DNA from: Apostichopus japonicus
Taxonomy: Eukaryota; Echinodermata; Holothuroidea; Aspidochirotida; Stichopodidae
Assembly (NCBI RefSeq): GCF_037975245.1
Contig: NC_092573.1
Location: 4,279,501 to 4,343,500, forward strand
DNA: 64,000 nucleotides
Direction of reading: 5' to 3'
The notes under the pieces: generated by a model
Told to the model about the DNA's origin: nothing
Databases searched by the model: none
What the model saw: the letters and a program-made list of their open reading frames with translations, nothing else
Shown: piece by piece, positions 25,901 to 38,097 of the stretch
Layout: the number at the start of each line of letters is the position of its first letter
Position numbering within the stretch: position 1 is the first letter of the stretch
Position numbers and translations under genes: made by a program

Positions 25901-28900
25901 GAAGTAATAAGAGGGAAGCAGAATGGCTAAAATACCACTCACTTTACAGGAAAAAGAACACTGTTTATGAAAGGAAAGGCAACTATTTGTGACTGGTAAC
26001 CAATTCTCAGGAAGTCTGAGTTTGTACGTCAAATTTCACCAAACCTACCAAAAATTAAGAAATTGATTAATCTAAAGACAAGCGACTGAAGTTTTTCACT
26101 AATTCATGAGATGTTATTTCCTATCATTTCTAAAACAGTTTTTCATACCTGTGTTTGCATAAGGCAAACAAATGGATCATACCTTATCAAGAAAAAATAA
26201 TAATGAATATTATAACAATATAATTAAAACTCAGAAACAACCATTCAATTGAAGAATTTGAGGGAGGGAGAAAAAAAAATATGGATGGAAAAGAGAGAGA
26301 TCAGAGTGGTATCAAATTAAAGAGGAGAAATCATTTCAGAAACATTTACAGGATTTCTTGTGACGTATAAGCTTACAAACATCTAATCATACATAGCAGG
26401 GTCTATCTTACCCACAGCCTGACAAAAGTCCAGTTTCAAACAAGAATAATGAATGCTTCTCTCCGCATGCCACTTGTACGACTCTGTGGTGAAGCAGCGG
26501 TCTCAAAAGCTGTGGACGAACCTGAATATAAAAATGAGGAAAATAAGAGATATGAAAAGATGAGATTCGGTTCAGAGATTATTACGGCTGCGCATTTTAG
26601 GAGTCAAGTATAGATGAGAGTGGATCCTCAGTCAATGGAGTGGGAAAACAATCAGGCCAAATGTGATTTATTACTAACTGTCTGTCGTAATTCTTATGGG
26701 CATCACAGAACATAATGACCTGTATAGTGAATTACGCCAGTAAAAGTAATGGAAACTATACACAAAGGGTGACTTTTCCAAAGACATGTTTAACAAGCAG
26801 TTTGTTCTTGAGCTGGTCATTTGCTTAGTCAGACTGCATTAGAGTTAGGATAACTTTGCATTGCTGCCTTGGCACTGATTGCACATATATATCCACCATC
26901 AACTGGTGTAGATATATAAATACACAATGGTGCAATGCCAGTGTGACCCACCCACCAATTCCACCCAACTACCCATCCCACCCACCCACTGCATACACCC
27001 ACCAAATCCACCCACCCCATCCATCCAGGCATCCACCCACCGCAACCATCCATCCAATCCACAAACACCATCCATCCACCACCCTTCTAACCACCCTTCC
27101 TCTGAGAGAAAGTGTTAACAGAGTGTCAAAGGTCATGCAACATATTCTTTGGTACCAGATTCTACCTAACACAGGTGAAGAAAAGCTGAATTATTCTTTT
27201 TTTTAACAAAAACTTGACATTTCTCTGGAATAACTGACAGCTCTGATACCAAACCGTGCCACAAGTTTAGGGACAACACAGGCTAACAGGGTCCACTTGA
27301 CAGAGAATCATGCTAATGGCATGTTAAAGCATAGAAACTGTTTGTAATATAGATGAGATTATCAACATATTCAATCAGGAAAAACCACTTTATGTACTTG
27401 GAAAGAAAAAGCCAACATCTTACTTTTTTTCAAAGTGTAACATAAAAAACTACCTGCACGATATGAAACATGCAAAATAATGAGATGTTAAGTGACAAAG
27501 AAAATGAGAGCAGAGGGGGTTGAAAATAAGAAAATAAATGCATAAAAACTAGCCGAATAATCTCAAAAGAGAATAAAAAATCTGGTTAATAAGGGCAGAT
27601 ATTAAACATCACTGGTCTTGAACATGGTGTGTTTTGAGCAAAGTATAGGAGGAAAAGTTTACTTCTAAAATGATGAGAATTCATATTTTGTGCAATTATA
27701 AAACAGCTGATTGAATTTCATATAAATAAAACTACAAAGACAGCTGTACTTCATGGAAGGGATAAAGTAGGTTAAGTTTTATTAAGTTGATTATGAGGCA
27801 AAGAAATGAAAACCTTTGTGACTGTCACTGTGACAGCTGGAGAAAGCCACCAAAGGAACAAACTATTACTGATAGTTATTATGTAGATCATCATTTGAAG
27901 TTGTTCCATAATAGAGCCATGCTCATCAATAACACCGAAAGAAATTAATGTACCTTAAAATTGAATTTTCTGTAAGATGATAAAAGTGAAAAGGCACCAG
28001 TCTGACTCTGATAAAGGAAAACAGAGAGGATGAAAGAGAGGATGAGAAAAAGAGATTTGAAAGACATTCACTGCAATCACTGAGAAAGAGATAACACATG
28101 CAATCACTAAGAAATAGATAACATACTGTTATCACTAGGAAAGAGATAGCACATTGCAATCACTGAGAAAGTGATAACACATTGCAATCACTAAGAAAGA
28201 GATAACACATGCAATCACTGAGAAAGAGATAACATACTGTTATCACTAGGAAAGAGATAGCACATTGCAATCACTGAGAAAGAGATAACACATGCAATCA
28301 CTGAGAAAGAGATAACATACTGTTATCACTAGGAAAGAGATAACATACTGTTATCACTAGGAAAGAGATAGCACATTGCAATCACTAAGAAAGAGATAAC
28401 ACATTGCAATCACTAAGAAAGAGATAACGAGCTAGAAGGCAGACATGTAAAAATGTTGAGATGCTCTCAACTAGGTCAATGCAACGTAAGTAATGGTTAG
28501 TAGACACAAAGGGTGATACAGCTTGCTGACAATTCTACTACAGTTACAGAACAGCAATTAAAAATCTGTAATAATATGGTAGGACAATCATGCCCAGCAT
28601 GAAAATCAATACTACATATGTCTAAAACTTAACATAATTTCAAAAATGTATCATTAACATGTTATTATCTAAACCATTGTTCTAAATATTAAGCACTTAC
28701 AAATTAAACAGCTGTGAGCTGTATTACGGTTTTTCTCTGTCAGTGATCCATACATAATCCTCACCAAAGAACACTTCTGTCACTGATCCATACATATTCC
28801 TCACCCATGAACCTCTCTGTCAGTGATCCATACATATACCTCACCTATGAACCTCTATGTCAGTGATCCATACATATACCTCACCAATGAACCTCTCTGT

Positions 28901-31900
28901 CAGTGATCCATACATATTCCTCACCAATGAACCTCTCTGTCAGTGATCCATACATATACCTCACCAATGAACCTCTCTGTCAGTGATCCATACATATTCC
29001 TCACCAATGAACCTCCCTGTCACTGATCCATACATAAACCTCACCAATGAACCTCCCTGTCAGAGATCCATACATATACCTCACCAATGAACCTCTCTGT
29101 CAGTGATCCATACATATTCCTCACCAATGAACCTCTATGTCAGAGATCCATACATATACCTCACTAATGAACCTCTCTGTCAGTGATCCATACATATTCC
29201 TCACCAATCAACCTCTCTGTCAGTGATCCATACATATACCTCACTAATGAACCTCTATGTCAGAGATCCATACATATTCCTCACCAATCAACCTCTCTGT
29301 CAGTGATCCATACATATACCTCACTAATGAACCTCTCTGTCAGTGATCCATACATATTCCTCACCAATCAACCTCTCTGTCAGTGATCCATACATATACC
29401 TCACCAATGAACCTCTTTGTCAGTGATCCATACATATTCCTCACCAATGAACCTCTCTGTCAGTGATCCATACATATACCTCCCCAATGAACCTCTCTGT
29501 CAGTGATCCATACATATACCTCACCAATGAACCTCTCTGTCAGTGATCCATACATATACCTCACCAATGAACCTCTCTGTCAGAGATCCATACATATTCC
29601 TCACCAATGAACCTCTCTGTCAGTGATCCATACATATTCCTCACCTATGAACCTCTATGTCAGAGGTCCATACATATACCTCACCAATGAACCTCTCTGT
29701 CAGTGATCCATACATATACCTCACCAATGAACCTCTCTGTCAGAGATCCATACATATTCCTCACAAATGAACCTCTCTGTCAGTGATCCATTCATATTCC
29801 TCACCAATGAACCTCTCTTTCAGTGATCCATACATATACCTCACTAATGAACCTCTTTGTCAGTGATCCATACATATTCCTCACCAATGAACCTCTCTGT
29901 CAGTGATCCATACATATACCTCACTAATGAACCTCTATGTCAGAGATCCATACATATACCTCACTAATGAACCGCTTTGTCAGTGATCCATACATATTCC
30001 TCACAAATGAACCTCTCTGTCAGTGATCCATACATATACCTCACCAATGAACCTCTCTGTCAGTGATCCATACATATACCTCACCAATGAACCTCTCTGT
30101 CAGTGATCCATACATATTCCTCACCAATGAACCTCTCTGTCAGTGATCCATACATATTCCTCACCAATGAACCTCTCTGTCAGTGATCCATACATATTCC
30201 TCACCAATGAACCTCGCTGTCAGTGATCCATACATATTCCTCACCAATGAACCTCTCTGTCAGTGATCCATACATATTCCTCACCAATGAACCTCTCTGT
30301 CAGTGATCCATACATATTCCTCACCAATGAACCTCTCTGTCAGTGATCCATACATATTCCTCACCAATGAACCTCTCTGTCAGTGATCCATACATATTCC
30401 TGACCCATGAACCTCTCTGTCACTGATCCATACATATACCTCACCAATGAACCTCTATGTCAGTGATCCATACATATTCCTCACCAATGAACCTCTCTGT
30501 CACTGATCCATACATATACCTCACCAATGAACCTCTCTGTCAGTGATCCATACATATTCCTCACCAATCAACCTCTCTGTCAGTGATCCATACATACTCC
30601 TCACCCATGAACCTCTGTCACTGATCCATACATATACCTCACCAATGAACCTCTCTGTCACTGATCCATACATATACCTAACCAATGAACCTCTCTGTCA
30701 GTGATCCATACATATTCCTCACCCATGAACCTCTCTGTCAGTGATCCATACATATTCCTCACCAATGAACCTCTCTGTCAGTGATCCATACATATACCTC
30801 ACCAATGAACTCTCTGTCAGTGATCCATACATATTCCTCACCAATGAACCACTCTGTCAGTGATCCATACATATACCTCACCAATGAACCTCTCTGTCAC
30901 TGATCCATAAATATTCCTCATCAATGAACCTCTCTGTCAGAGATCCATACATATTCCTGACCCCTGAACCTTATTTCATCTGTTCACAAGCATACACATA
31001 CCTGGTTTTCCTTATAGTTTGGTACCCTAAAGTCGTAACCAAGTTGAGCGTAGAAGTTGTTGCCACTGCTGTAACACCTTCCGTTCTCAGTCCACCAAAT
31101 GGTATGCCTGCCACCACATGCCACACCAACCAGTGATGAATTTGTTGAGGGTATCAGTACCTTCTGTGGTAATGCATGTGTTCCTTTATCACCACATCCA
31201 AGTCTTAAAAATAGCAGAAAATGTGGCCAATATTGTTGTTTGTTTTATATGAAATCTATATGAAAGTTAACATTGAAAGTTGCCTAAAAACAAGGTGCCT
31301 TTAAACCTGTGATGTTAATAAACCTCTTTTTAAAAGTAAAACATAGCAGTAATGGAGTTACTACTAGAACACTATAGGGAAATTATTCTAGTCATTTATG
31401 GCTGATCACCTATGCTGAAATCAGAGCTGATAGATGTGTGATTCGATCATGGCTGGTTAAATATATTCAAATCTGTTACTGTTTGTCACTACCCTCCAGC
31501 CAACGTTACAGTTAAACACTTCCATTCTAGATTATTCTGGCTTATGTTCCAGACAGTTAACACTTAATCCTGTACACCCCAATCAGGTACAGTTATCACT
31601 CACATTCCAGACTGTCACAGATTATCATCTTTATTCCAGTCAGTAAAGGCTAAGCATTAACGATAAGCAGTTATGAAAATAATCCTTACTCCATACAAAT
31701 ATGGTTCATTCCCAATGTTTGGTGTTCAAACTGTATTTGTTAACCTTGTTAAAACCTGTGCGGTCAATTAAATGTAATAAAGTATGATATCTTGGTACTG
31801 CAGTATATATTGCATACATTGGAAGGCAATACACTCCATCACATCCAGCTAGCAATTAGTAACCATCAATAGGAAAGGTATACTCACTGTCCACTGTTAC

Positions 31901-34900
31901 TGTTGCCCCAAGTGTACGACTCAAATCGATCTGTAGGAAATGAAAAGGAAAATGTCATTGAAATTTGCATCATTAAGTTTCAATTGCAATGGTAGAGTGT
32001 TGTGGTAGAGTGGTTAAGGCAGTGGACTTGTGATCTAAGACTTGCAGGTTCGAGTCCTGGCCAGATCATTATGTTGTGTCCTAGGGCAAGGCACTTAATC
32101 TCCATTGCCTCTCTTCACCCAGGTGTATAAATGAGGACCTGTGAGATAAAACTGTCAGTTGGGCCCTGTCAAGCTGCTGCCATGAGGAGGGATTGTCTCT
32201 ATGTTTGACAGGTTATCATTTACAAGGGTAATATTGTGATGTGCCTTGAGCACCGTTAACAGTGGATACGTCTGCACTTTATAAATCCTTATTAAAATTA
32301 TTATTATTATTTATTATTATTTTGTATATTTATTATCTGTGGAAAATCAAATAAATAAACAAACAAACAAATTATTATTATTACAGCTTATAATTAACTT
32401 AAACCATTTGTTGTCCTTTTATATTCTCTTTTTTTTTCACCTTAAAAACCATAGATTACATTAAATGGCTATAAAAAACCCTCATCTAGATGATGGGAAT
32501 GTCAAAGCACCCGTTGGGAAGTAGCAGATGTGACAATATTGGTCTTACCTTGACAATTTACCCCATATGTCTGTATTGTACCACATATTGACCCTGTCAT
32601 TGCCCTTTAACCTTATGATTATGCATTATGAAGACTGCCCATTTTGAATATGCCTTTACTGATATCTAAGAAGATTATCGTTGCCGCAGATGCAGTGTCT
32701 TTTGATTTTGTAACTAAATCTGGCACTGTGATTGGCTGAAAGTAGGTACTTGTTTCACCTCGTATTGAGAATTTATTCTTGCTGAACACCTCGATGGCTT
32801 AGGATCTCTGTGCTACGCTCGTTGAAGTTGTCCGTTATTTTCACTGTTTGCAATCAAACCGCGTCCAAATAAACACAGCAAATCAATGTTTTGCCTTCTG
32901 TGGAGTGATTAATTTTTCGTAGTTTTTGTCAATTGATCCTACTTGGCATGCTACAGACCATAGAAGTTGCCTTACTGTGAAGGGACCTACACAACATTCA
33001 CTATTTTGAGAATTGCACTACCCGTACCATAGCATTGGTAGCAAATGTTAATTTTTTACTCATGTTTGAAAAATAACAGCATCACTGTCAAATTTGGGAG
33101 TTATATCTCGCATAGAAACCCGTAGAAACCTGTAGCCAACATGGAAGTTATACATAACCAGAAAGCCAGAGGCTTAGTGATTCCTTGCATTATAAGTTCA
33201 TATATGGAATCACCTGATTGATAGAGCAACTGAGGAAAATCTGTCCTATTTAAAGTTCAGTACCAGAACATCAGAAAAGAGTTATAGATAACTTGACCAT
33301 TGCAAATGTGATACCCTTCTGAAAGTTGATGACAGATGGCAGTCACTAGTGGAAGTGGAAAACCCCTTTCAGTCACTTAAAAGAGCAAATGTCAAATTCT
33401 GTGACAGTTAGTCACATAGAAAAGCCTTTCATTAAAGAAAAGTGCCCAACATTAAAAATTCATTTTGGGGGAATGTGTTAGATCTATCATATGGTTTCGC
33501 CTGATTTTATCTTGGCCCTTAAGACTTAATATTGCCACATGTCCCAAGATTTCAGCATTGATGAGCTCTGTAGTTGGGGAAGTTATGTAGCTTTACATCT
33601 TGACAACTGACCACCTAAAATGACCTTTGAACTCTGCAGAAACAAAGGGGTTCTTTTACTCAATAAGTTAGATCCATAAATTGAAGCAATCCATTTTGAG
33701 AGTTTACAAGATTTTCAGCCTTTGTCCTCTGTTGACCTCAAATTATATTCCACCTACACAGAATACAATGAGTTTCTTCTACTCAATATGGTGTATACAC
33801 ATACCAAATATGAAAGTTTGTCCAACTGCTTCTTTGTGAGTTAACGTGTTTACAAGGATTACAGACTTTGACATCTGTTGACCTCAAATGACCTTCCACC
33901 TCCACAGAAAAACATTGAGTTGTCTTCTACTCAATATGGTGCATCAACATACTAAATATGACGGTTTTGAGTTATTGTGTTTTGACCTCTGTTGACCTCA
34001 AGTGAGCTTTAAACTTGACAGGAAAGATTAGAGTTCTTCTACTCTATAAGGAACATCCATGTACCAAATATGAAGTTTACCCACAGTATAGATTTTTAGT
34101 TATGTATATAGGCCATGGCATCACACATGCACCACACACTCACACATACACACATGCCATCACTATCACATCTAGGTTCCTTTTGCCTCTGCCAAGGAAT
34201 CAAAAAGCCAAAACCTATGAATTAGTTGTCCCTGAAGATTATATCTGGAAACTTGGAAGTACTGCCCTGAATATTGATAAATTGAAACAGCCAATAGGAA
34301 AAACTTAAAGCAGTAGGTTAAATATGTCAACCTGATGACATATGATGACATATAGACGCTATTTAGCATTGCAGAGACAGGCGTTTACTGTGACTCAAAC
34401 ACTCTACAGAAACTTAGAGTCATTCCGTTCCTTTTAGCTTTAATAAGAAATGACATGATCTTTCTTATTCGTTTTAGTAACAAGCCAATCGCTATATAGT
34501 TAACTCACTCACCTGATGGAAAAACACAGTCAGAATACTCACTGCAACTCAGTCTCAATTGTCTTGTGTTGACACAGGTCAGATTCATACAACACTATTT
34601 GAATGTTATAAGGTGTTGAGTATTAATGTCTTAACAGTCTCACCAATACATACTGTGTCACATTCAGTTCACCCATGTTATAATATAGGTGGCAGAGTAT
34701 AACCTGCCATACCAGGAAGTTTACCTGTAATTACAGCAGTATGACTGGACCCACACGAAACATCCTTCAGAGAATCCCAGAGAGCAGGATAGCCAATAAC
34801 GTCGGCTGTAGCGATATCAATATCTTCTACAGTCATACCGTGGCCATGCTGAGCAAACTCTCCACTTCCCCACCCAAGGAGAAACCCATGAAGTGGACTG

Positions 34901-37900
34901 TCTTCTTTACCATCTGAAGATGCCCCTTCTTGATCCTCTTCCATTCTGAGATAAGCAGAGCAAAAAGTTAAAAGAGAAGACTGTTACATTTGGGGTCAAG
35001 AAATCTTGGAATCTTACCACTGATATGCCTCGGCAATGTGAGACTATCAAAGAAGGTTTCATTCTCATGTTTAATAAAGCCACTACAAACTAGATGCAAC
35101 CATGAGTAGATTCCTTAACTTTTAACTGTCTCTTGATATCATGGTAGCATAAATTTTTTTAGTTTTAGTGTAACTTTTGCTCTGTGTTATTGAGTTCCAC
35201 CACTGAATACTAGTACCAGGAGAATTTGTCCGATATTTTTCTGTCACTGTCAGATTATTTTACAAATTCATTCTGTGAAGGAAACTCTACAAAGTTGTAT
35301 ACCATTACACCTGAAAAACACAAAGAAGGTGGGGTTTCAAAACCTCCTACCGACTGGACCATACTGTGATGACTGTTTCAGGATAACAAAATAAACAGAC
35401 AGCTCATATGTTTGGAAACTTTGTCATAAGATATGTCAATTAGCTGACTGAAGTTGAGTTAACGTTGCCCGAGAATTAATTCAAAACCAGACGATGAGAG
35501 AGAGAATGAGCTCCCTTGACCATTACAGAAAAATCAGTAATACACACTGGTGGGCATTAGACAAGTAAACCACTGATAAGGGTTGTAAAACAAGTCTTGA
35601 CAAAATGTTCCAATATCCGGACATAACAGGCTTCCTGTCTGCAAGATGGGCATTTAGTAGTTTCTCATAGTGAGTGTGACAAGGGACAGGGTGTGTTTAC
35701 ATCCCTCAACCCCCACCACCTCCTGCCTATCCAGAACACAAGAGCAGCATCACACCATTGGTTATATTAAACAGGTTTCATCTTCCGACAACTGTTTGTA
35801 CAATAATTGCTAAATTTATTGATTTAGCTTGTTCATGTCGTCTTTAATTCTTTTATTTTGGCCACTGATGACCTCAAATGACCTTTGACCTTAACCAAAA
35901 ACATCACTAGCCACCAGTTTACCAAGTGGTCATTACCATCCACCGATGAGATTCAATATCGCAGTAGATATTGAGTAAGCTTGTTTACAAGATTTTCAGA
36001 TTTTGGTCACTGGCAATCTATCGACCTTAATTTGACCTCACATCAAAAATAATAACAAACTAATTCAACTACAAAAATGCAAAAAAAACATTTTTGAATG
36101 ATTTTTTCCTAGCAAAACCTCGTCATACTAGCAATTTTGAAACAGACGTTCCATCAGAGAAGAGAAGTTGGGTACTACTTATGAAATTTACCTCAAATCA
36201 TCAAGTGTTGACTTCTTGTGTTCCATACAGGTCAAAAATCCATCTTCAGTATCACAAGAGTTCTCTTCCCTCTGTCCTCGCAGTAAACTGGATTACATTC
36301 CAACGTCGCTATCTGCTTACACCAATGAAGAAATAAACGCACTTTTGGCAGGAATGTTTAGGGAACGTCAGATGTATGAACCAAACTACAGAATAAGAAC
36401 CTGGTGAAGAAAAATATCAGATGAATCCCTCAAAAGTGAATTTGGTCATTAAAAAAAATATATTGTGCATGAGTAATCTTCTACATATTGCACTTTTCAA
36501 ACACTAAATGTTTACCAGTACCACACTGACTTGGCTCGGAACCTAAGGACTTTCAAGGCCAAATATGCATCACTGGAGGTTTAGAACATGTGATGATCAG
36601 CAATCCCATGACTAGGCTGTTGGCATATATTTCCAATTCATTTTACCACATGAAAAAAAACAATAATGCACTAAGTTTTCCTCATTCACATATAATGTGC
36701 AGTTAAAACAATATCTTAATAGTTCTCTCTCTCGTCATGGAGCTGAAGCTTAGACATACAAAAGACTGCTATAGAGAGTAAAACTGTTAAGTTGGGATGC
36801 TGCTAAGTACTATACAAATTTAGTAAGAAGTAAGGCCTTATAATTATATGTGAGATGTAAAGAATGAGAAGTAAAGCAACCATCTTCTTTACTCAATATT
36901 ATATACATGATAAAAGCTTCTATCAAAAACCTGCTTCAAGGAACAAGTAAGCCGGTAGGGTCTATAATTTCACTTTACAAAAATCACGTCGGACAACCTA
37001 AAACCCCTGCTTTGGTTGTCCGACGGACTACTAGCTTATTTGCTGTAAGTGTTCAACACTTCGAACAAAACTTGGAAAATCCCTATTCTTCAAAATAAAA
37101 ATCCCCCCCCCCCCCAAAAAAAAGGTAGCTTGTTGGTAGCGCCCTCCACACATATAAGAAACAACGTAAGAAGTATATCATATATTTGTACATTCTTTAA
37201 TGAGTGGAAAATAATACACTTTAGCTGTAAGTGCATACTGTACGTATGCATTAATGGTTACGAACAGTATACTTTGTACACTACAGATCCTAGTTTCAGC
37301 AACCACGCTTGCTTTCTGTCGTACCTCTGCACACGTATGACAGGCTAGCTGGAGCACAACGTGTATGCAGTACTATACTTTGCATCTGGGCATACCACAT
37401 GCTCATTTATGTTGCTGCAAAGTACATGATGTATACCCTGGGCTTGCCCTCTGTCTCTGGAAATGATCGGATATCTTTTCTTCTCTTTTACGGATATTAT
37501 TATTTTTTACGGATATCATTTTTCAGTCAACCAGAGAATTCCCGAAACCCAACATGATTGATTAATCATGAACAGCGTCATACACCACATAAAATGTCTA
37601 TAACTCTACACTACAGTTCTGTCCAAGATTGGTCGATCTCAGTAAGACTAGTCACTAAGAGTAAGCATTAAGCCTCAGGCCGATAGACTAGGCCTGCGTA
37701 GCCTAACGTTTAGTATTACTTACGTACGGCTCTCACGCAAGGCACGCCATTTTAAAAATCCAAGTGCTTTCATTTGGACGACCAGAAAATCATACGGACA
37801 AAACCAAACATGAAGGCAAGATAGTCCAAAAGACAACCTTAAAATTTTCTGAAAAATGAGCCCTGTAAAGGAATGAACCAGCAATTAATATATTAATATT

Positions 37901-38097
37901 AAAACTTACCTGGTGCAGAGAGTGTCAGAATCCTGGTGGTCCTTTAAACAGTGACCACTCAAGCAAAATTCTTCCAAATGTTTTGCAGAGCCTTGTCTGA
38001 GTTCATTCTCTGTGAATTTAAAAGAATTAACATTTTGTACTTTATCGATTATGGAATAGGGTTCATAGGTCTGATGTCTTCGATGTACCAAGTATCC
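22919..38097 (-). CDS. RCC1-repeat (beta-propeller) protein, seven exons, C-terminus unresolved
   Basis: Exons in transcript order: 38097-37910, 34945-34725, 31930-31888, 31203-31002, 26521-26412, 25759-25629, 23062-22919. Every junction is AG/GT and phases match. RCC1 repeats form a seven-bladed propeller used in guanine-exchange and scaffold proteins. Blade motifs in order: FLLGWGSGEFAQHG, SYTWGNSNSGQLGCG, CYSSGNNFYAQLGY, SGCGCSDSGQLGSG and GQLYVWGSGRACGSR. They alternate with VSCGSSHTAVIT, VACGGRHTIWW, VACGEKHSLFLF, IACGPSHSLAVT and VAGGSSHSMALS. Five blades are visible, so two or so should follow. Translation may start at the ATG at 34944-34942 (A at -3, G at +4), giving about 283 residues so far, or further upstream since exon 38097-37910 is open in the same frame. 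The family holds many members (SERGEF, RCCD1, HERC, RPGR and others); the blades do not let me choose an orthologue, so no symbol is given. Confidence 0.85.
24120..24431 (-). CDS. Hypothetical 103-residue ORF with signal-peptide-like start
   Basis: A single open frame in an intron of the RCC1-repeat gene, same strand. It starts MILLFACSFCIRVFG, which resembles a short secretion signal. It then holds SANCATECLVCDRLEL, with three cysteines in a spacing that loosely recalls PAN/apple-type extracellular domains, and a lysine-rich tail. No splice evidence supports it. It may be a fragment of a lineage-specific secreted-protein family or a chance frame. Confidence 0.2.
   Translation of the reverse strand: MILLFACSFCIRVFGLKFVDTVESIYKNVDKNGTVKTKNKMLRIFDVSPSPSLITSSANCATECLVCDRLELRYPYLKGNLFETNLINKDKKLFVTIVIKNFY
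26938..27095. repeat. CCA/CCCAT-rich simple repeat
   Basis: Degenerate repeats of CCCACC and CCATC on the + strand, about 155 bp, inside the intron 26522-31001. The proline/histidine/threonine-rich and glycine/tryptophan-rich frames across it are by-products. Confidence 0.85.
28066..28430. repeat. ~27-bp minisatellite, about 13 copies
   Basis: Units of the form AAGAGATAACACATTGCAATCACTGAG alternate with a variant containing ATACTGTTATCACTAGG. It lies in the same intron as the 40-bp minisatellite, about 300 bp away, with an unrelated unit. Confidence 0.9.
28735..30965. repeat. 40-bp minisatellite, about 56 copies
   Basis: The unit is CAGTGATCCATACATATTCC followed by TCACCAATGAACCTCTCTGT, in exact 40-bp register for almost 1.9 kb; small deletions shift the register only after about 30610. 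Variants alternate (ATTCC/ATACC, GTGATCC/GAGATCC, CCAATGAA/CTAATGAA), hinting at higher-order units. It lies in the intron 26522-31001 of the RCC1-repeat gene and stops about 40 bp from that intron's donor. Open frames inside it are by-products of the repeat. Confidence 0.97.
31995..32325 (+). mobile_element. tRNA-derived SINE in an RCC1-gene intron
   Basis: The A box (TGGTAGAGTGGTTAAGG) and B box (GGTTCGAGTCC) are at tRNA spacing. A body follows with CTAGGGCAAGGCACTTAATC, found in many marine-animal SINEs. It ends in an ATTATTATT tail at about 32295-32325. It sits antisense to the RCC1-repeat gene, about 65 bp upstream, in that gene's sense, of the acceptor of exon 31930-31888. Confidence 0.7.
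33600..34085. repeat. Diverged tandem repeat with GACCTCAAATGACC cores
   Basis: About four decayed units share TGACCTC-AA-TGACCTT, an A-rich spacer, TTCTTCTACTCAATATGGTG and ACATACCAAATATGA. The cores are near 33617, 33732, 33879 and 33992, spaced roughly 110-150 bp. A related core is at 35868-35900. The units lie in introns of the RCC1-repeat gene. Confidence 0.75.
35879..35891. promoter_or_regulatory. Perfect DR1 nuclear-receptor-type motif
   Basis: TGACCTTTGACCT reads AGGTCAAAGGTCA on the minus strand. That is two consensus half-sites with one-base spacing, the HNF4/RXR-type DR1. It is part of the repeat family at 33600-34085, so it may be repeat-borne and not selected. A second perfect copy is at 14564-14576. 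Confidence 0.4.
36284..36407 (+). CDS. Candidate terminal coding exon of an unidentified + strand gene, inside an RCC1-gene intron
   Basis: A strong pyrimidine tract and CAG (36266-36283) precede an open frame that ends at TGA 36405-36407. It reads KLDYIPTSLSAYTNEEIN and then LLAGMFRERQMYEPNYRIRTW (about 40 residues). An ATTAAA poly(A)-like hexamer follows at 36448-36453. The frame stays open further upstream, so the exon could start at the other acceptor at 36230. I do not recognise the protein and found no upstream exons. It lies antisense in the intron 34946-37909. Confidence 0.4.
36987..37025. repeat. Perfect 12-bp inverted repeat (hairpin)
   Basis: CGTCGGACAACC pairs perfectly with GGTTGTCCGACG across a 15-nt loop. 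The stem is G/C-rich in an AT-rich background. It lies in the intron 34946-37909. It is neither a splice signal nor a known RNA. Confidence 0.8.
37910..38097 (-). CDS. First recognised exon of the RCC1-repeat gene: coding or 5' UTR
   Basis: The exon lies between an acceptor (…attgtag, + strand 38098-38106) and a GTAAGT donor (37904-37909). It is 188 nt and open throughout in the frame that joins the next exon (…DSDTLCTR then MEEDQ). It has no in-frame ATG. Either the protein starts in an unseen upstream exon, or this is 5' UTR that happens to stay open for 62 codons. The reading includes HRRHQTYEPYSIIDKV and HLEEFCLSGHC, which I do not recognise as a domain. Confidence 0.6.

Noticed and set aside
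26829-27206. Proline/histidine-rich + frame and tryptophan/glycine-rich - frame
   Set aside because: Both cross the CCA/CCCAT simple repeat and have no conserved content.
29183-29386. Plus-strand frame rich in SDPYIYLTNEPLCQ
   Set aside because: A by-product of the 40-bp minisatellite; three units make a 120-nt coding period by arithmetic.
28066-30965. Tandem arrays as a CRISPR
   Set aside because: Units are directly adjacent with no unique spacers, and the genome is metazoan.
34015-34308. 97-codon + frame
   Set aside because: It lies within the diverged TGACCTCAAATGACC repeat and a CA microsatellite.
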